This document shows, piece by piece, positions 50,966 through 59,329 of a DNA stretch of 64,000 nucleotides. The stretch lies in NCBI GenBank assembly GCA_965237725.1, contig OZ250151.1, positions 2,480,001-2,544,000 of the forward strand, read 5' to 3'. Below the pieces are notes generated by a model that made no database searches, had not been told where the DNA came from, and was given only the letters and a program-made list of their open reading frames with translations. Numbering within the stretch: position 1 is the stretch's first letter; each line of letters begins with the position of its first letter. Source of the stretch: G965237725 sp965237725 (GTDB lineage: Bacteria > Pseudomonadota > Gammaproteobacteria > Arenicellales > Poriferihabitantaceae). A program made the position numbers and the translations under genes.

Positions 50966-51841
50966 TTATGGCCCGTCTGGTTTGCTGCCAGCTATGGTGG
51001 TGCGATACAACAGCCTGCGATGACCATCATAATCGTTAACTGCATAATGCATGGTTGAGCGATTATCCCACATGGTTATGGTATTGGGAGTCCACCTGAA
51101 TCGGCAGGTGAATTCTGGTCGGGTACAGTGGGCATAAAGCGCTTTTAAAATAGGTTCGCTTTGCCATTTAGTCATTTCCAAAAACCGGGTGGTATAAGTT
51201 GGGTTGATAAATAACATCAGCTCACCGGTTTCGGGATGTTTGCAAACGGCTGGGTGCAGGGTTTCTTCATCAGCTTCCGGATTATTTCGATCAATTGCTA
51301 TTGAGCCGATAAACTGTTCATCCAGTTTCGGTGCATTTGCAGTTCCATAGGGTACACCGGTATGAACCACCACTTTGTCATTTAGAAACAGCCTGGTCTC
51401 TTCAGGCAACGCCGCATAAGCCGCAGCCATGTTCACCCATAGGGTATCACCCCCCACATCGGGCACTTCAACGGAATACAAAATTGATGCCATTGGCGGT
51501 TGCTCCAGAAAACTAAAATCTGAATGCCAGTCACCACCAAAAACGCCCATGTTAATTTCGTCAGCTTCCTTGAGCACAGCGATGACTTCGGGGTGGTTCT
51601 CCATTGGTTTGATATAGGGCAATTTCATCAATGGCCCAAGCTGACGGCTAAACTCGCACAATTGAACTACATCGAGCTGTTGGTCTCTTATGAATAGTAC
51701 CTTGTAGTCCACCAACGCCTGACGCAATAGTCCAGCGGTCTCAACAGAAATCTGAGAAAGTTCAAGACCAGAAATTTCCGCACCAATATTGGCGGTCATC
51801 GGTCGGGTTAAAAAACTATGGGAAATTCCTGATTTGTTCAT
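50966..51841 (-). CDS. TauD/TfdA-family 2OG-dependent dioxygenase
   Basis: A 291-residue Fe(II)/2OG dioxygenase. Iron ligands His106-x-Asp108 (GGDWHSDFSF) and His265 (STMHYAVNDY); HRRLLYR carries the 2OG-binding Arg. LFIRDQQLDVVQLCEFSRQLGPL is the TauD N-terminal block. The family desulfonates taurine or oxidises alkyl acids and sulfonates. With the CuyA-like enzyme it hints at sulfonate use, but they are 26 kb apart and the substrate is not assignable. Confidence 0.9.
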   Translation of the reverse strand: MNKSGISHSFLTRPMTANIGAEISGLELSQISVETAGLLRQALVDYKVLFIRDQQLDVVQLCEFSRQLGPLMKLPYIKPMENHPEVIAVLKEADEINMGVFGGDWHSDFSFLEQPPMASILYSVEVPDVGGDTLWVNMAAAYAALPEETRLFLNDKVVVHTGVPYGTANAPKLDEQFIGSIAIDRNNPEADEETLHPAVCKHPETGELMLFINPTYTTRFLEMTKWQSEPILKALYAHCTRPEFTCRFRWTPNTITMWDNRSTMHYAVNDYDGHRRLLYRTTIAGSKPDGP

Positions 51842-51872
51842 AGAACCGAATAAAATTTGCCAACAATAGTTT

Positions 51873-52970
51873 TTGTCAGGTATTCAATATAAACTGCATT
51901 TTAACCTTAGCCGAGTTCAAATTTTGCTAATTATTTATCGATTTTCCCTGTTATTGTGTTTTGTCGCAGCACTTGTCAGCCTGGGAGGTTGCTTCTCGGC
52001 ACCCAACTATCGGGGACCAGAAAGTGATCATTTCAATGGTACTAAGTTTTTCAATGAAATCTCGGCGAAGAAAAAGTTTTCCGAATATCGCCAGGTTTCC
52101 AAGGAGTTTTTTAAAAACCGAAAACAATGGCCCGCCAATGTGCCGGTTAAGCAGCGAACTTCTCTAGAGTTTGTTGATGATGAATTCTCAGTAACCTTTA
52201 TAGGTCACGCCACTGTGCTGATCCGTGTGGACGGATTGAATATTCTCACCGACCCGATTTTTTCCAGAATGGCCAGCCCAGTAGAGTGGGATGGGCCCTC
52301 GAGAAGACGGCTGCCCGGAATTGCACTGGATCACCTGCCCCACATCGATCTTATTCTAATCAGCCACAATCATTACGATCATCTGGATGAAAAGAGCGTA
52401 AGGGGCATTGTGGCAAAACAAAACCAAAACCCCCCAGTCATTCTCGCACCCCTGGGGAATGGTCTGCTTTTTAAGAAATGGGGAATTGATTCTGCCTATG
52501 ACCTGGATTGGGGTGATGATTTCGAATTTAGCAACATTAACATCGAACTGCACGAAGCCCGACATCGTTCCGGCAGGTGGTTAACCGATCAGATGAAAAC
52601 CCTGTGGGGTGCGTTTGTGATAAATTCATCGCGAGGTAATATTTATTTCGGCGGTGATTCGGGTTACGGGCCCCATTTTAAAAACACATCACTCCGATCC
52701 GGACCCATGCGCTTAAGTTTATTACCCATAGGCGCCTATGAACCTAGATGGTTTATGGAGGCCATCCATCTGGACCCGGATCAGGCGGTCACCGCCCACC
52801 AAGACCTGAACAGTGAACTCAGCATCGGCATCCATTTCGGTACATTTCAGTTAACCACCGAGGGTATCGATGATCCCATATTCAAACTGATAGAGGCCAG
52901 ACAAAAACACAACGTTTCTGATGACGACTTTGTTACACTGGATTTCGGCGAAACTCTTCAGCTGGAATGA
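51873..52970 (+). CDS. Lipoprotein with metallo-beta-lactamase fold (NAPE-PLD-like)
   Basis: A 365-residue MBL-fold hydrolase. The zinc motif is SHNHYDHLD (HxHxDH), with later His in EARHRSGRW and the Asp in GGDSGYG. VTFIGHATVLIRVDGLNILTDPIF and the whole layout match N-acyl-phosphatidylethanolamine phospholipase-D-like bacterial proteins (also the UlaG superfamily). A lipobox (LVSLGGC, Cys40) follows a hydrophobic stretch, so it is membrane-anchored and faces the periplasm. TTG start 51873. A role in lipid turnover is possible. Confidence 0.83.
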   Translation: MSGIQYKLHFNLSRVQILLIIYRFSLLLCFVAALVSLGGCFSAPNYRGPESDHFNGTKFFNEISAKKKFSEYRQVSKEFFKNRKQWPANVPVKQRTSLEFVDDEFSVTFIGHATVLIRVDGLNILTDPIFSRMASPVEWDGPSRRRLPGIALDHLPHIDLILISHNHYDHLDEKSVRGIVAKQNQNPPVILAPLGNGLLFKKWGIDSAYDLDWGDDFEFSNINIELHEARHRSGRWLTDQMKTLWGAFVINSSRGNIYFGGDSGYGPHFKNTSLRSGPMRLSLLPIGAYEPRWFMEAIHLDPDQAVTAHQDLNSELSIGIHFGTFQLTTEGIDDPIFKLIEARQKHNVSDDDFVTLDFGETLQLE

Positions 52971-53024
52971 GCGCCAGGTATTCAGGAAAATCCGATTTCA
53001 GAAATTTAAATTACTGTAGAATTC

Positions 53025-53188
53025 AAGGAGCCTCTGATTAAAACTGGGCAGATCAAGTTGTGATTTAAAATGATCAAGTTCAAGGCGCGAAACGCACCCA
53101 ATAGCACGGCTATTGCGAAGTTTTGCAACGCAGAAATTGATCATTTTAAACTCATATTGACTGTTCATGTTTTAATCAGAGGCTCCTT
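53025..53188. mobile_element. Fold-back (MITE-like) element, copy 3
   Basis: A 164-bp element with perfect 20-bp inverted ends AAGGAGCCTCTGATTAAAAC. It lies in opposite orientation to, and is otherwise nearly identical with, the copy at 41497-41660. Centre: CAATAGC at 53099-53105 and GCTATTG at 53109-53115 around a 3-nt loop. The rest of the gap (52971-53215) has no gene. It sits upstream of the redoxin gene and may carry or separate its promoter. Confidence 0.87.
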
Positions 53189-53215
53189 ATACTTCATGTT
53201 AGACGAGGGACCAAT

Positions 53216-53785
53216 ATGGTGGCACTAGAAACACCGGTTTGTGAATACGGCCTGCCCGCTATCGATTTCAATTTACAGGGCGTGGACGGCGATTACTGGA
53301 ATCTGGAAAAATCCAGGGGTGAGAACGGTATTCTGATTATGTTTATTTGTAATCACTGCCCTTATGTTAAAGCCGTTCTGGATCGCATTGTCCGAGATAC
53401 CAATGAGTTGGGGGATTATGGCATTAACAGCGTTGCCATCATGTCTAACGACCCTAACGCCTATTCAGAAGATTCATTCGAAAACATGAAACAACTATCC
53501 CAGGATAAGCAGTTTTCATTCCCTTATCTGCTCGACCCAACCCAGGAAACTGCTGAAGCTTATGGTGCGATATGTACTCCAGACTTTTTTGGGTACAACG
53601 CCAATTTACAACTACAATATCGTGGACGCCTGGATGAAAGTGAAATGAGTCCAGCCTCCACCGACGTCCGCCGGGAATTATATGAAGCCATGAAAAAGAT
53701 CGCGCAGACCGGGAAAGGACCCCTGGAACAAACCCCCAGTATTGGCTGTTCCATAAAATGGCTCGACCCGGACCCGATACGCTGA
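53216..53785 (+). CDS. Thioredoxin-fold redoxin (AhpC/TSA-type, PRX-like)
   Basis: A 189-residue cytosolic redoxin. The active-site region is FICNHCPYVK with Cys45-x-x-Cys48, and the family DPTQETAEAYGAICTPDFF block follows. This subgroup (often called thioredoxin family protein or PRX_like1) is widespread in marine bacteria; the exact peroxidase or reductase activity is uncertain. ATG at 53216, 28 bases after the fold-back element. Confidence 0.85.
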   Translation: MVALETPVCEYGLPAIDFNLQGVDGDYWNLEKSRGENGILIMFICNHCPYVKAVLDRIVRDTNELGDYGINSVAIMSNDPNAYSEDSFENMKQLSQDKQFSFPYLLDPTQETAEAYGAICTPDFFGYNANLQLQYRGRLDESEMSPASTDVRRELYEAMKKIAQTGKGPLEQTPSIGCSIKWLDPDPIR

Positions 53786-53830
53786 CCTTCTTTTTACTTG
53801 CAAATTATTCTGCTTGGCTTGTAATAATTA

Positions 53831-54421
53831 TCAGTGGTATTTTTTGTAATGCCTTAAATAAGAGTGGTTTTTGTGATAATTGTGGTGATAGTTCTGGTAA
53901 CGATTTTTGTGACCATACTTGTGATAGCTACCGTATCCATTATTGTGGTAGTTATGCCGTTTGTAGTGGTGTTTTTTAGGCTTAAGTTGATGATATGCAT
54001 AGTCATTATATTTGTCTCCCCCGCCATAATTAGCATAAGGCAAATGTATATTGAAATACTTTCTGTGCCAGATATTGATGGTTCTGTCTGGATAGTCACC
54101 GGGGCCAAAGACATATTCACCGCCGCCGATTCGTAAACTAAGATGTGACCCGGGGTGACGCTTGCCCAGCTCGACGGTAATATTTCCACTGCCGCAAACT
54201 TTTCCATGCTTAACCCCATAGCCGACACGGATAACACGGCTGGGATTGTTCATAAAACGCACCGCGCCATCACCGCCGTGGGAAACGATTTCATAGTGGG
54301 TGCAGTTGTGGCCTGAGCCGTGGTTATAATCACCGCCAGCAAAGGTTGTGGTGCTGTATCCAGTAAAGGCAACAATGATTGCCAAGGTAAATCTATTTAA
54401 ATGTCTTTGCGAGTTTCTCAT
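53831..54421 (-). CDS. Exported His/Tyr/Lys-rich protein of unknown function
   Basis: A 196-residue protein not recognised. Signal peptide near the start (HLNRFTLAIIVAFTGYSTTTFAGG). The middle (about 25-135) has an ordered-looking, Gly-rich portion with two Cys (HNCTHYE and GKVCGSG). The last ~60 residues are nearly all His, Tyr, Asn, Lys and Gly (KKHHYKRHNYHNNGYGSYHK), a low-complexity tail that would bind metals such as copper, nickel or zinc. Start ATG 54421. Single gene, convergent with the redoxin gene. Confidence 0.75.
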   Translation of the reverse strand: MRNSQRHLNRFTLAIIVAFTGYSTTTFAGGDYNHGSGHNCTHYEIVSHGGDGAVRFMNNPSRVIRVGYGVKHGKVCGSGNITVELGKRHPGSHLSLRIGGGEYVFGPGDYPDRTINIWHRKYFNIHLPYANYGGGDKYNDYAYHQLKPKKHHYKRHNYHNNGYGSYHKYGHKNRYQNYHHNYHKNHSYLRHYKKYH

Positions 54422-54568
54422 GGTTGTCCCCTGAATAAATTAATAATGGCATACCCAATGTACGCAGAATTAATTTTAGGTGGGGACGGTGAATCACCGG
54501 TGAATGAAAAGTGAAAGGACGCTGAATAGCGGTTCAGGGTTACAACGGAGGAATTACAGAATTATTAA

Positions 54569-54602
54569 GGGCAACATCGATCTCAGCGCATCGATGTTGC
54601 CC
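54569..54602. terminator. Strong 13-bp hairpin after the peroxiredoxin gene
   Basis: GGGCAACATCGAT (54569-54581), an 8-nt loop, and ATCGATGTTGCCC (54590-54602) pair perfectly. It lies 23 bases past the stop of the peroxiredoxin (minus strand) and 148 bases upstream of the His-rich gene, so it most likely ends the former transcript; the following TTAATAATT is a poor U-tract, so it could instead be an mRNA-stabilising hairpin. Confidence 0.6.
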
Positions 54603-54624
54603 ATATACTTAGAATTACCTTTAA

Positions 54625-55284
54625 TTATTTAGGTTGCTTCACATACCGCATATAGGGCTTTGGTGCAGTCCAACCATCGGGAAATTTTTCTTTGGCATCC
54701 TCATCATTGAGTGAAGCGACAATGATCACATCGTCTCCATGATTCCAGTTGGCCGGGGTTGCAACTTTGTGCTCTGCGGTTAACTGCATGGAATCGAGCA
54801 CCCGTAAGATTTCATCAAAATTTCGACCTGTGGTCATCGGATACATCATCATCAGCTTAATGCCTTTATCCGGCCCGATGATATAGACCGTACGCACAGT
54901 CTGATTGGTCATCGCGGTTCGCCCCTCGGATGTGCCCGCTTCATCTGCGGGTAACATGCCATACAGCTTGGCAACATTAAGATCGGTGTCGCCAATCATG
55001 GGGAAATTAACTGCGTGGCCCTGGGTTTCTTCGATATCTTTGGCCCAGCCGGAATGGTTCTCAACGGGATCTATGCTCAGACCGATTACCTTGCAATTTC
55101 GTTTTTCGAATTCAGGTTTTAGTTTTGCAACATAGCCGAGCTCCGTTGTACAGACCGGGGTAAAGTCTTTTGGGTGGGAAAATAATACTCCCCAGCCTTC
55201 CCCAAGCCATTGGTGAAAACTGATCTCACCTTCTGTAGTATTCGCCGTAAAGTCTGGCGCCTGATCATTTATTCTGAGTGTCAT
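54625..55284 (-). CDS. 1-Cys (Prx6-type) peroxiredoxin
   Basis: Thiol peroxidase of 219 residues reducing H2O2 and organic hydroperoxides. The peroxidatic Cys45 sits in DFTPVCTTELG; the long C-terminal domain (PANWNHGDDVIIVASLNDED) is the Prx6 hallmark and no resolving Cys is obvious. Cytosolic. Single gene with a promoter gap of 97 bases to the EamA gene and a hairpin at its 3' side. Confidence 0.92.
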   Translation of the reverse strand: MTLRINDQAPDFTANTTEGEISFHQWLGEGWGVLFSHPKDFTPVCTTELGYVAKLKPEFEKRNCKVIGLSIDPVENHSGWAKDIEETQGHAVNFPMIGDTDLNVAKLYGMLPADEAGTSEGRTAMTNQTVRTVYIIGPDKGIKLMMMYPMTTGRNFDEILRVLDSMQLTAEHKVATPANWNHGDDVIIVASLNDEDAKEKFPDGWTAPKPYMRYVKQPK

Positions 55285-55381
55285 AATATGCCTCCCTATT
55301 GTGCATACATAGATTAAAATTTACGTTCAAGTCTGTCTCAAGGGTCAGGATAAACAAATCAGTAGCCATTGTAAACCTAAT

Positions 55382-56317
55382 TCAAACCGGCCCGCTAATG
55401 GTTTGCTGATTGCGGGGCTTGTTTATCAACTCGATTACCGCTCGAATGGCCACTGCAGCCATAATCATCACACCTCCGATGACTGTCCATTTCGACGGAA
55501 TTTCATTAACAAACCACCACACCCAGATTGGACCCAGGGCGAACTCCAGCAACATAAACAAGGTAACCTCTGCCGCTGCCAGGTGTCGCGAGGCATAGAT
55601 AAACAGAAAATTTGCCACCCCGGATAGTACCGCTCCCCAGATGATGCAAAGAACCAGATCATAATAGGATATAACCAAATCGCCTTTGTTGAGCACAGTC
55701 ACAATAGTCATGATAACCAGGGACGATACAATCAATGCCGGCATCATGTCGGTGCGGCGTTTGCCCCGAATAATCACTGCGTACAATGCGAAAAATACCG
55801 CGGTGATTATGCCCATGGTATTGCCGTAGCCAGAACCGATGCTAATACCCTCCCGTACCATAACAGCCAATCCGAAGGCCGCCACGAACATGGTAATCAG
55901 GGTGGAATTACGAATTTTTTCTTTAAGCAGGATACGCGCGAACAGCGCAGCAAAAAATGGTATTGAGCCCAGTATGAACAATGCATTGGCAATTGTGGTA
56001 TGGGCCATGGCCTGCATGTGCGCCATTCCCGCTACGGACAGCAGAACGCCGCCAATTATTCCCAGCCGACCAATTCCGGTTAGGGTTTCAACAAATTTGC
56101 TTCGGTATCGAATACCCAGAAATACGATGACCGCGCTAAGCAAGCCCGCCGACCGATAAAAATTTATTACCAGTGGTTCAGTAGTCTCCAGACTGCGGAT
56201 GATCAGTCCACCGAAACTGATCACCACCGAGCTGACCACCATCAATGCCATTGCCATGCCGCGCTTGGTATCTATTCCCGGATCCAGTGTTCTGCTTGAA
56301 TTATTGCCGGATTTCAT
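55382..56317 (-). CDS. EamA-family transporter
   Basis: A 311-residue, ten-segment EamA carrier (FGGLIIRSLETTEPLVINFY; AHTTIANALFILGSIPFFAALFARILLKE; LHLAAAEVTLFMLLEF-type second repeat). Third gene of an operon: it overlaps the MFS gene by 4 bases (ATGA). It resembles the EamA protein at 46980 in sequence style. Likely substrate is linked to the upstream amidase. Confidence 0.87.
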   Translation of the reverse strand: MKSGNNSSRTLDPGIDTKRGMAMALMVVSSVVISFGGLIIRSLETTEPLVINFYRSAGLLSAVIVFLGIRYRSKFVETLTGIGRLGIIGGVLLSVAGMAHMQAMAHTTIANALFILGSIPFFAALFARILLKEKIRNSTLITMFVAAFGLAVMVREGISIGSGYGNTMGIITAVFFALYAVIIRGKRRTDMMPALIVSSLVIMTIVTVLNKGDLVISYYDLVLCIIWGAVLSGVANFLFIYASRHLAAAEVTLFMLLEFALGPIWVWWFVNEIPSKWTVIGGVMIMAAVAIRAVIELINKPRNQQTISGPV

Positions 56318-57588
56318 GACGGTCTATTGGATGCCAGGTGATTCTGCTGGTCAAGATTCCGGGCTGGCAATTTTAATGCATATACCAAAAGCACAGTTGC
56401 CACAATACAACCCGTTGCAAACCCCAGGCAAACATTCTCAATGGTGAAACCCGAATCAAGCATGATGCCGACGATGACCGGGCCGAGAGCCGACGAAAAT
56501 ACACTAAAAGAACTCACCATGGATTTAATCGCCCCAAGAAACTTACGCCCATATAATTCCGCCCACAAAGCAGAAAGCCCGGTGAAAAAAAGCCCGGTGG
56601 TTAACCCCATAAGAAACATGTAGGGTAAAACCCAAAGTGATGCTTCTGCAAAACTTAAGCAGATTAATCCAATGCTGAGCGGAACCAGGTAATAGGGAAT
56701 CACCCGCCTGGCGGAAAAGCGATCTATGAGCGGTCCCGATGTCAGGGAGACAACTACCGAGGTCAAGGCGTACAACCAGTAACTTCCGGTAACCCATGCA
56801 GGCGCCCACCCTTTGGACTCCGCCAGATTCAGGTGATGGAAGAACATGGCGGTCATAACCAGCGCTGGCGCGATGATCGCCGGGGCAATTAACCAAAATC
56901 GTATCTCCCTCAAAACCTGCCTGCGATTTCGATCCAGGTTGGTATCTGGGACGGATTGGTTAGAATGATCATTATCCATGGCCAGATAATTTTGATGTCT
57001 CAGACGTTGACCTTTTAACAGCCACATCACAATGGGAATTAATAGCAATACGCCCAAACCCACCATGCCATAACTAAAACGCCAGCCCCAGGTCGCAATG
57101 GCAACTACCACAAGTACCGGCAAAACCGCTTCCCCCGCTGAAAACCCGGTTGAGAAAATAGCAATGGCCTTACCCCGGTTGTGACCATAGTATCTCGCCA
57201 TGGAGGTCACGCCCGCATGAGAAGTCAAACCCTGGCCAAAGTGACGCAACAAAAATATGGCCACCGTCACCAGAATAACCGAATCGGCCAGACTCATTAC
57301 CAGGCAAGCCCCCACCAATCCGGCCACGGATAAAAACACATAAACTCGCAGATCGATTTTATCGATTAACTGTCCCGACCACAATAGCACCAGGGCGCTG
57401 GACAAGGTGCCAATCATATACATGGTGGCCCATTGGGTGTGGCTCAAAGCGAAGGCGTCCTGGATTTGAGGCCCGAAAACGCCGATTAAATAAGTCTGGC
57501 CCGCGCTTGAGGTAAACGCCATGACGAATCCAAATCCCAGGAACCTTAGGTTTCCGCCAATAAACGAAACGTATTTTGAGGGCAACAC
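56314..57588 (-). CDS. MFS transporter
   Basis: A 12-segment MFS carrier with MARYYGHNRGKAIAIFSTGFSAGEAV in the central region, typical of monocarboxylate-type porters, and a long hydrophilic loop between halves (about DNDHSNQSVPDTNLDRNRR). The frame is open up to 57675, which would overlap the amidase by 83 bases; GTG at 57588, a few bases after the amidase stop, is the neatest start, and ATG codons at 57666 and 57651 are alternatives. Operon with amidase (upstream) and EamA (4-base overlap downstream): amidase product transport is implied. Confidence 0.83.
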   Translation of the reverse strand: MLPSKYVSFIGGNLRFLGFGFVMAFTSSAGQTYLIGVFGPQIQDAFALSHTQWATMYMIGTLSSALVLLWSGQLIDKIDLRVYVFLSVAGLVGACLVMSLADSVILVTVAIFLLRHFGQGLTSHAGVTSMARYYGHNRGKAIAIFSTGFSAGEAVLPVLVVVAIATWGWRFSYGMVGLGVLLLIPIVMWLLKGQRLRHQNYLAMDNDHSNQSVPDTNLDRNRRQVLREIRFWLIAPAIIAPALVMTAMFFHHLNLAESKGWAPAWVTGSYWLYALTSVVVSLTSGPLIDRFSARRVIPYYLVPLSIGLICLSFAEASLWVLPYMFLMGLTTGLFFTGLSALWAELYGRKFLGAIKSMVSSFSVFSSALGPVIVGIMLDSGFTIENVCLGFATGCIVATVLLVYALKLPARNLDQQNHLASNRPS

Positions 57589-57592
57589 AGGG

Positions 57593-58867
57593 TTACCAGT
57601 TGTTGTTGATGGGTTCAATGTTAATTGCCTGTTGTAGCCGTTGTGCAACATTGATGAGTTTTTCATCACAACCAAATTGACCTACGATCTGTAGCCCATA
57701 GGGTAAGTTTTGATGGTTTACCCCGGTTGGGATGGTAATCACTGGTAGTCCGGTATAGCTCCATATTGAATTCATTCGATAATCCCCGGTGGAACCGAGC
57801 CCTTCAGGGGCCACATCCGGTGCTGCAGGGGCGATAATAAATTCAATATCAAGATCAATCATTTGCTGTTGCATCTTTGATTGATGGATTTTGGCCTGGT
57901 CTAGTAGTTTGATCAGATCGTCGTCGGATACTGCTTTACCAATTTTCATTCCAGCTAAAGATGTTGGCTTGTAATGGGCTTTATACTTTTCGAACCACGG
58001 CTGGTGTACCCGACAGGCTTCTGCATAGGTCAATTCGTCCAAGGCGTGATTCAGTTCATGTATATTTTCGAGAATTGGGGTGGCTTTTATGGTGAAGTCA
58101 TAAGCCTTGATTGAAGCTACAACACCCAAGTAATGATCCAATGCTGATTGAACTGTAATATCCAGATATGGGCCTTCTGGAATGCACATTGTCATTTTTT
58201 GATTATCTGGCGTATTCACTTCGCGCCATTTCGGACAAGCGACTTTTATTGCGGTATTTAGACAACTAAAGTTTTTCGCAAACAACCCCACATGATCCAT
58301 AGACGGCGAATAGGGAAACACCCCGTCCCGGGGAATCCGACCGAAACTGGGTTTAAAGCCGATAACCCCACAATAGGCTGCGGGTCGAATAACCGAACCC
58401 GCAGTTTGGGTACCCAATGCAATATCAAAAAACCCTGCAGCGACCCCAGCGGCTGACCCGCTGGAAGAACCACCAGGCGTATGTTTAAGATTTCTGGGAT
58501 TGCAGGTTGGGCCGGGATCCGAGATCGCAAATTCCGTGGTCACAGTTTTCCCAGCGACAATTGCGCCGGCATTGCGTAATCGGGTTACCACGCTGGCTTC
58601 TTTGCGACCGAGTAAATTAGCAGGCAGTGTAGACCCACAACGGGTTTCATAACCGTCCGCATTGATGATGTCTTTAACCCCCAAGAGCATGCCCATGGCC
58701 GGTGGTCTTGGGGATACATCTTCGAATCGTTTCTGCTGAATTGCGTCACATGCCAGAATTTCATCCACATCCACCGTGCCTTCGACGAACCCGTGAACCT
58801 GTTTGTCATAGGCGAGAATGTTTTCACAGCATCGTTGAGCGGACGAATCAGGATTGCGCATATTCAA
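57593..58867 (-). CDS. Amidase (amidase-signature family)
   Basis: A 424-residue amidase-signature hydrolase. Ser-cisSer-Lys triad: Lys65 (LLGVKDIINADG), Ser134-136 (HTPGGSSSGSAAG) and nucleophile Ser158 (GTQTAGSVIRPA). Substrates of the family range from indoleacetamide and allophanate to aryl amides and cannot be inferred. It is the first gene of an operon with two transporters, which fits uptake and hydrolysis of an amide nitrogen source. No GatB/GatA partners, so not a Glu-tRNA amidotransferase. Confidence 0.9.
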   Translation of the reverse strand: MNMRNPDSSAQRCCENILAYDKQVHGFVEGTVDVDEILACDAIQQKRFEDVSPRPPAMGMLLGVKDIINADGYETRCGSTLPANLLGRKEASVVTRLRNAGAIVAGKTVTTEFAISDPGPTCNPRNLKHTPGGSSSGSAAGVAAGFFDIALGTQTAGSVIRPAAYCGVIGFKPSFGRIPRDGVFPYSPSMDHVGLFAKNFSCLNTAIKVACPKWREVNTPDNQKMTMCIPEGPYLDITVQSALDHYLGVVASIKAYDFTIKATPILENIHELNHALDELTYAEACRVHQPWFEKYKAHYKPTSLAGMKIGKAVSDDDLIKLLDQAKIHQSKMQQQMIDLDIEFIIAPAAPDVAPEGLGSTGDYRMNSIWSYTGLPVITIPTGVNHQNLPYGLQIVGQFGCDEKLINVAQRLQQAINIEPINNNW

Positions 58868-59033
58868 ACCAATAAGAATTTTCTAGGCATAGTCCTGCGT
58901 GAGATCTAAATCAACTACCAAAATTTGCATGATTATTTCACCACATTTTGCTCCGGAATTTCGAAACTCAAAATATAACACGGCGTTGATAAATGATTAT
59001 TTTTCCAATCCATCTGCTTTTTTCTATAACCAA

Positions 59034-59147
59034 ATTTCCTTTCTGAATTTCTGCAACAGCTTCTATTCCCTTTTAAACATCAAACCTAAAAGGCACAATA
59101 TCACCGGCCACAATACAGCCCCTTGCCCCAGTACTTGCACCTAATAG
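59034..59147 (-). pseudogene. Decayed 3' fragment of a UMF1-type transporter gene
   Basis: The 462-base gap before the DsbA-like gene is not random. 59034-59147 aligns with the last ~130 bases of the transporter at 60340: it shares CTTTCTG.ATTTCTG, AGCTTC.ATTCCCTTTT.AACATCAA and CACCGGCCACAA. Read on the minus strand it gives IVAG....FDV*KGIEAVAEIQKG versus FVAGGILLSRVDVEKGIEAATEIQKGN of the intact gene, with a stop and a deletion of about 22 bases. It is a broken second copy; the 5' part is gone. The remaining 58868-59033 and 59148-59329 show no gene. Confidence 0.75.
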
Positions 59148-59329
59148 AAGATATACTCGAGGATTGTATTGTGATTCAACGTATGGGTGGTTATGCTCGG
59201 ACAGACGCAGTGAACTAAAAATTTACTTCGCTGTCGGATTCGCAACACCAACAGGTATTTTCAGCACACTGGAAAACTGTTTTTTAAATGGGTTTAAACT
59301 AAATTGTCTATGCCCCATAGCAGGTAATT

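Noticed and set aside
53864..54136. Plus-strand hydrophobic frame of 90 residues opposite the His-rich gene
   Set aside because: The Val/Ile-rich product is simply the antisense of a His/Tyr/Asn-rich coding tail.
58899..59144. Plus-strand frame of 81 residues
   Set aside because: It runs antisense to the decayed transporter fragment; composition and lack of a start signal make it spurious.
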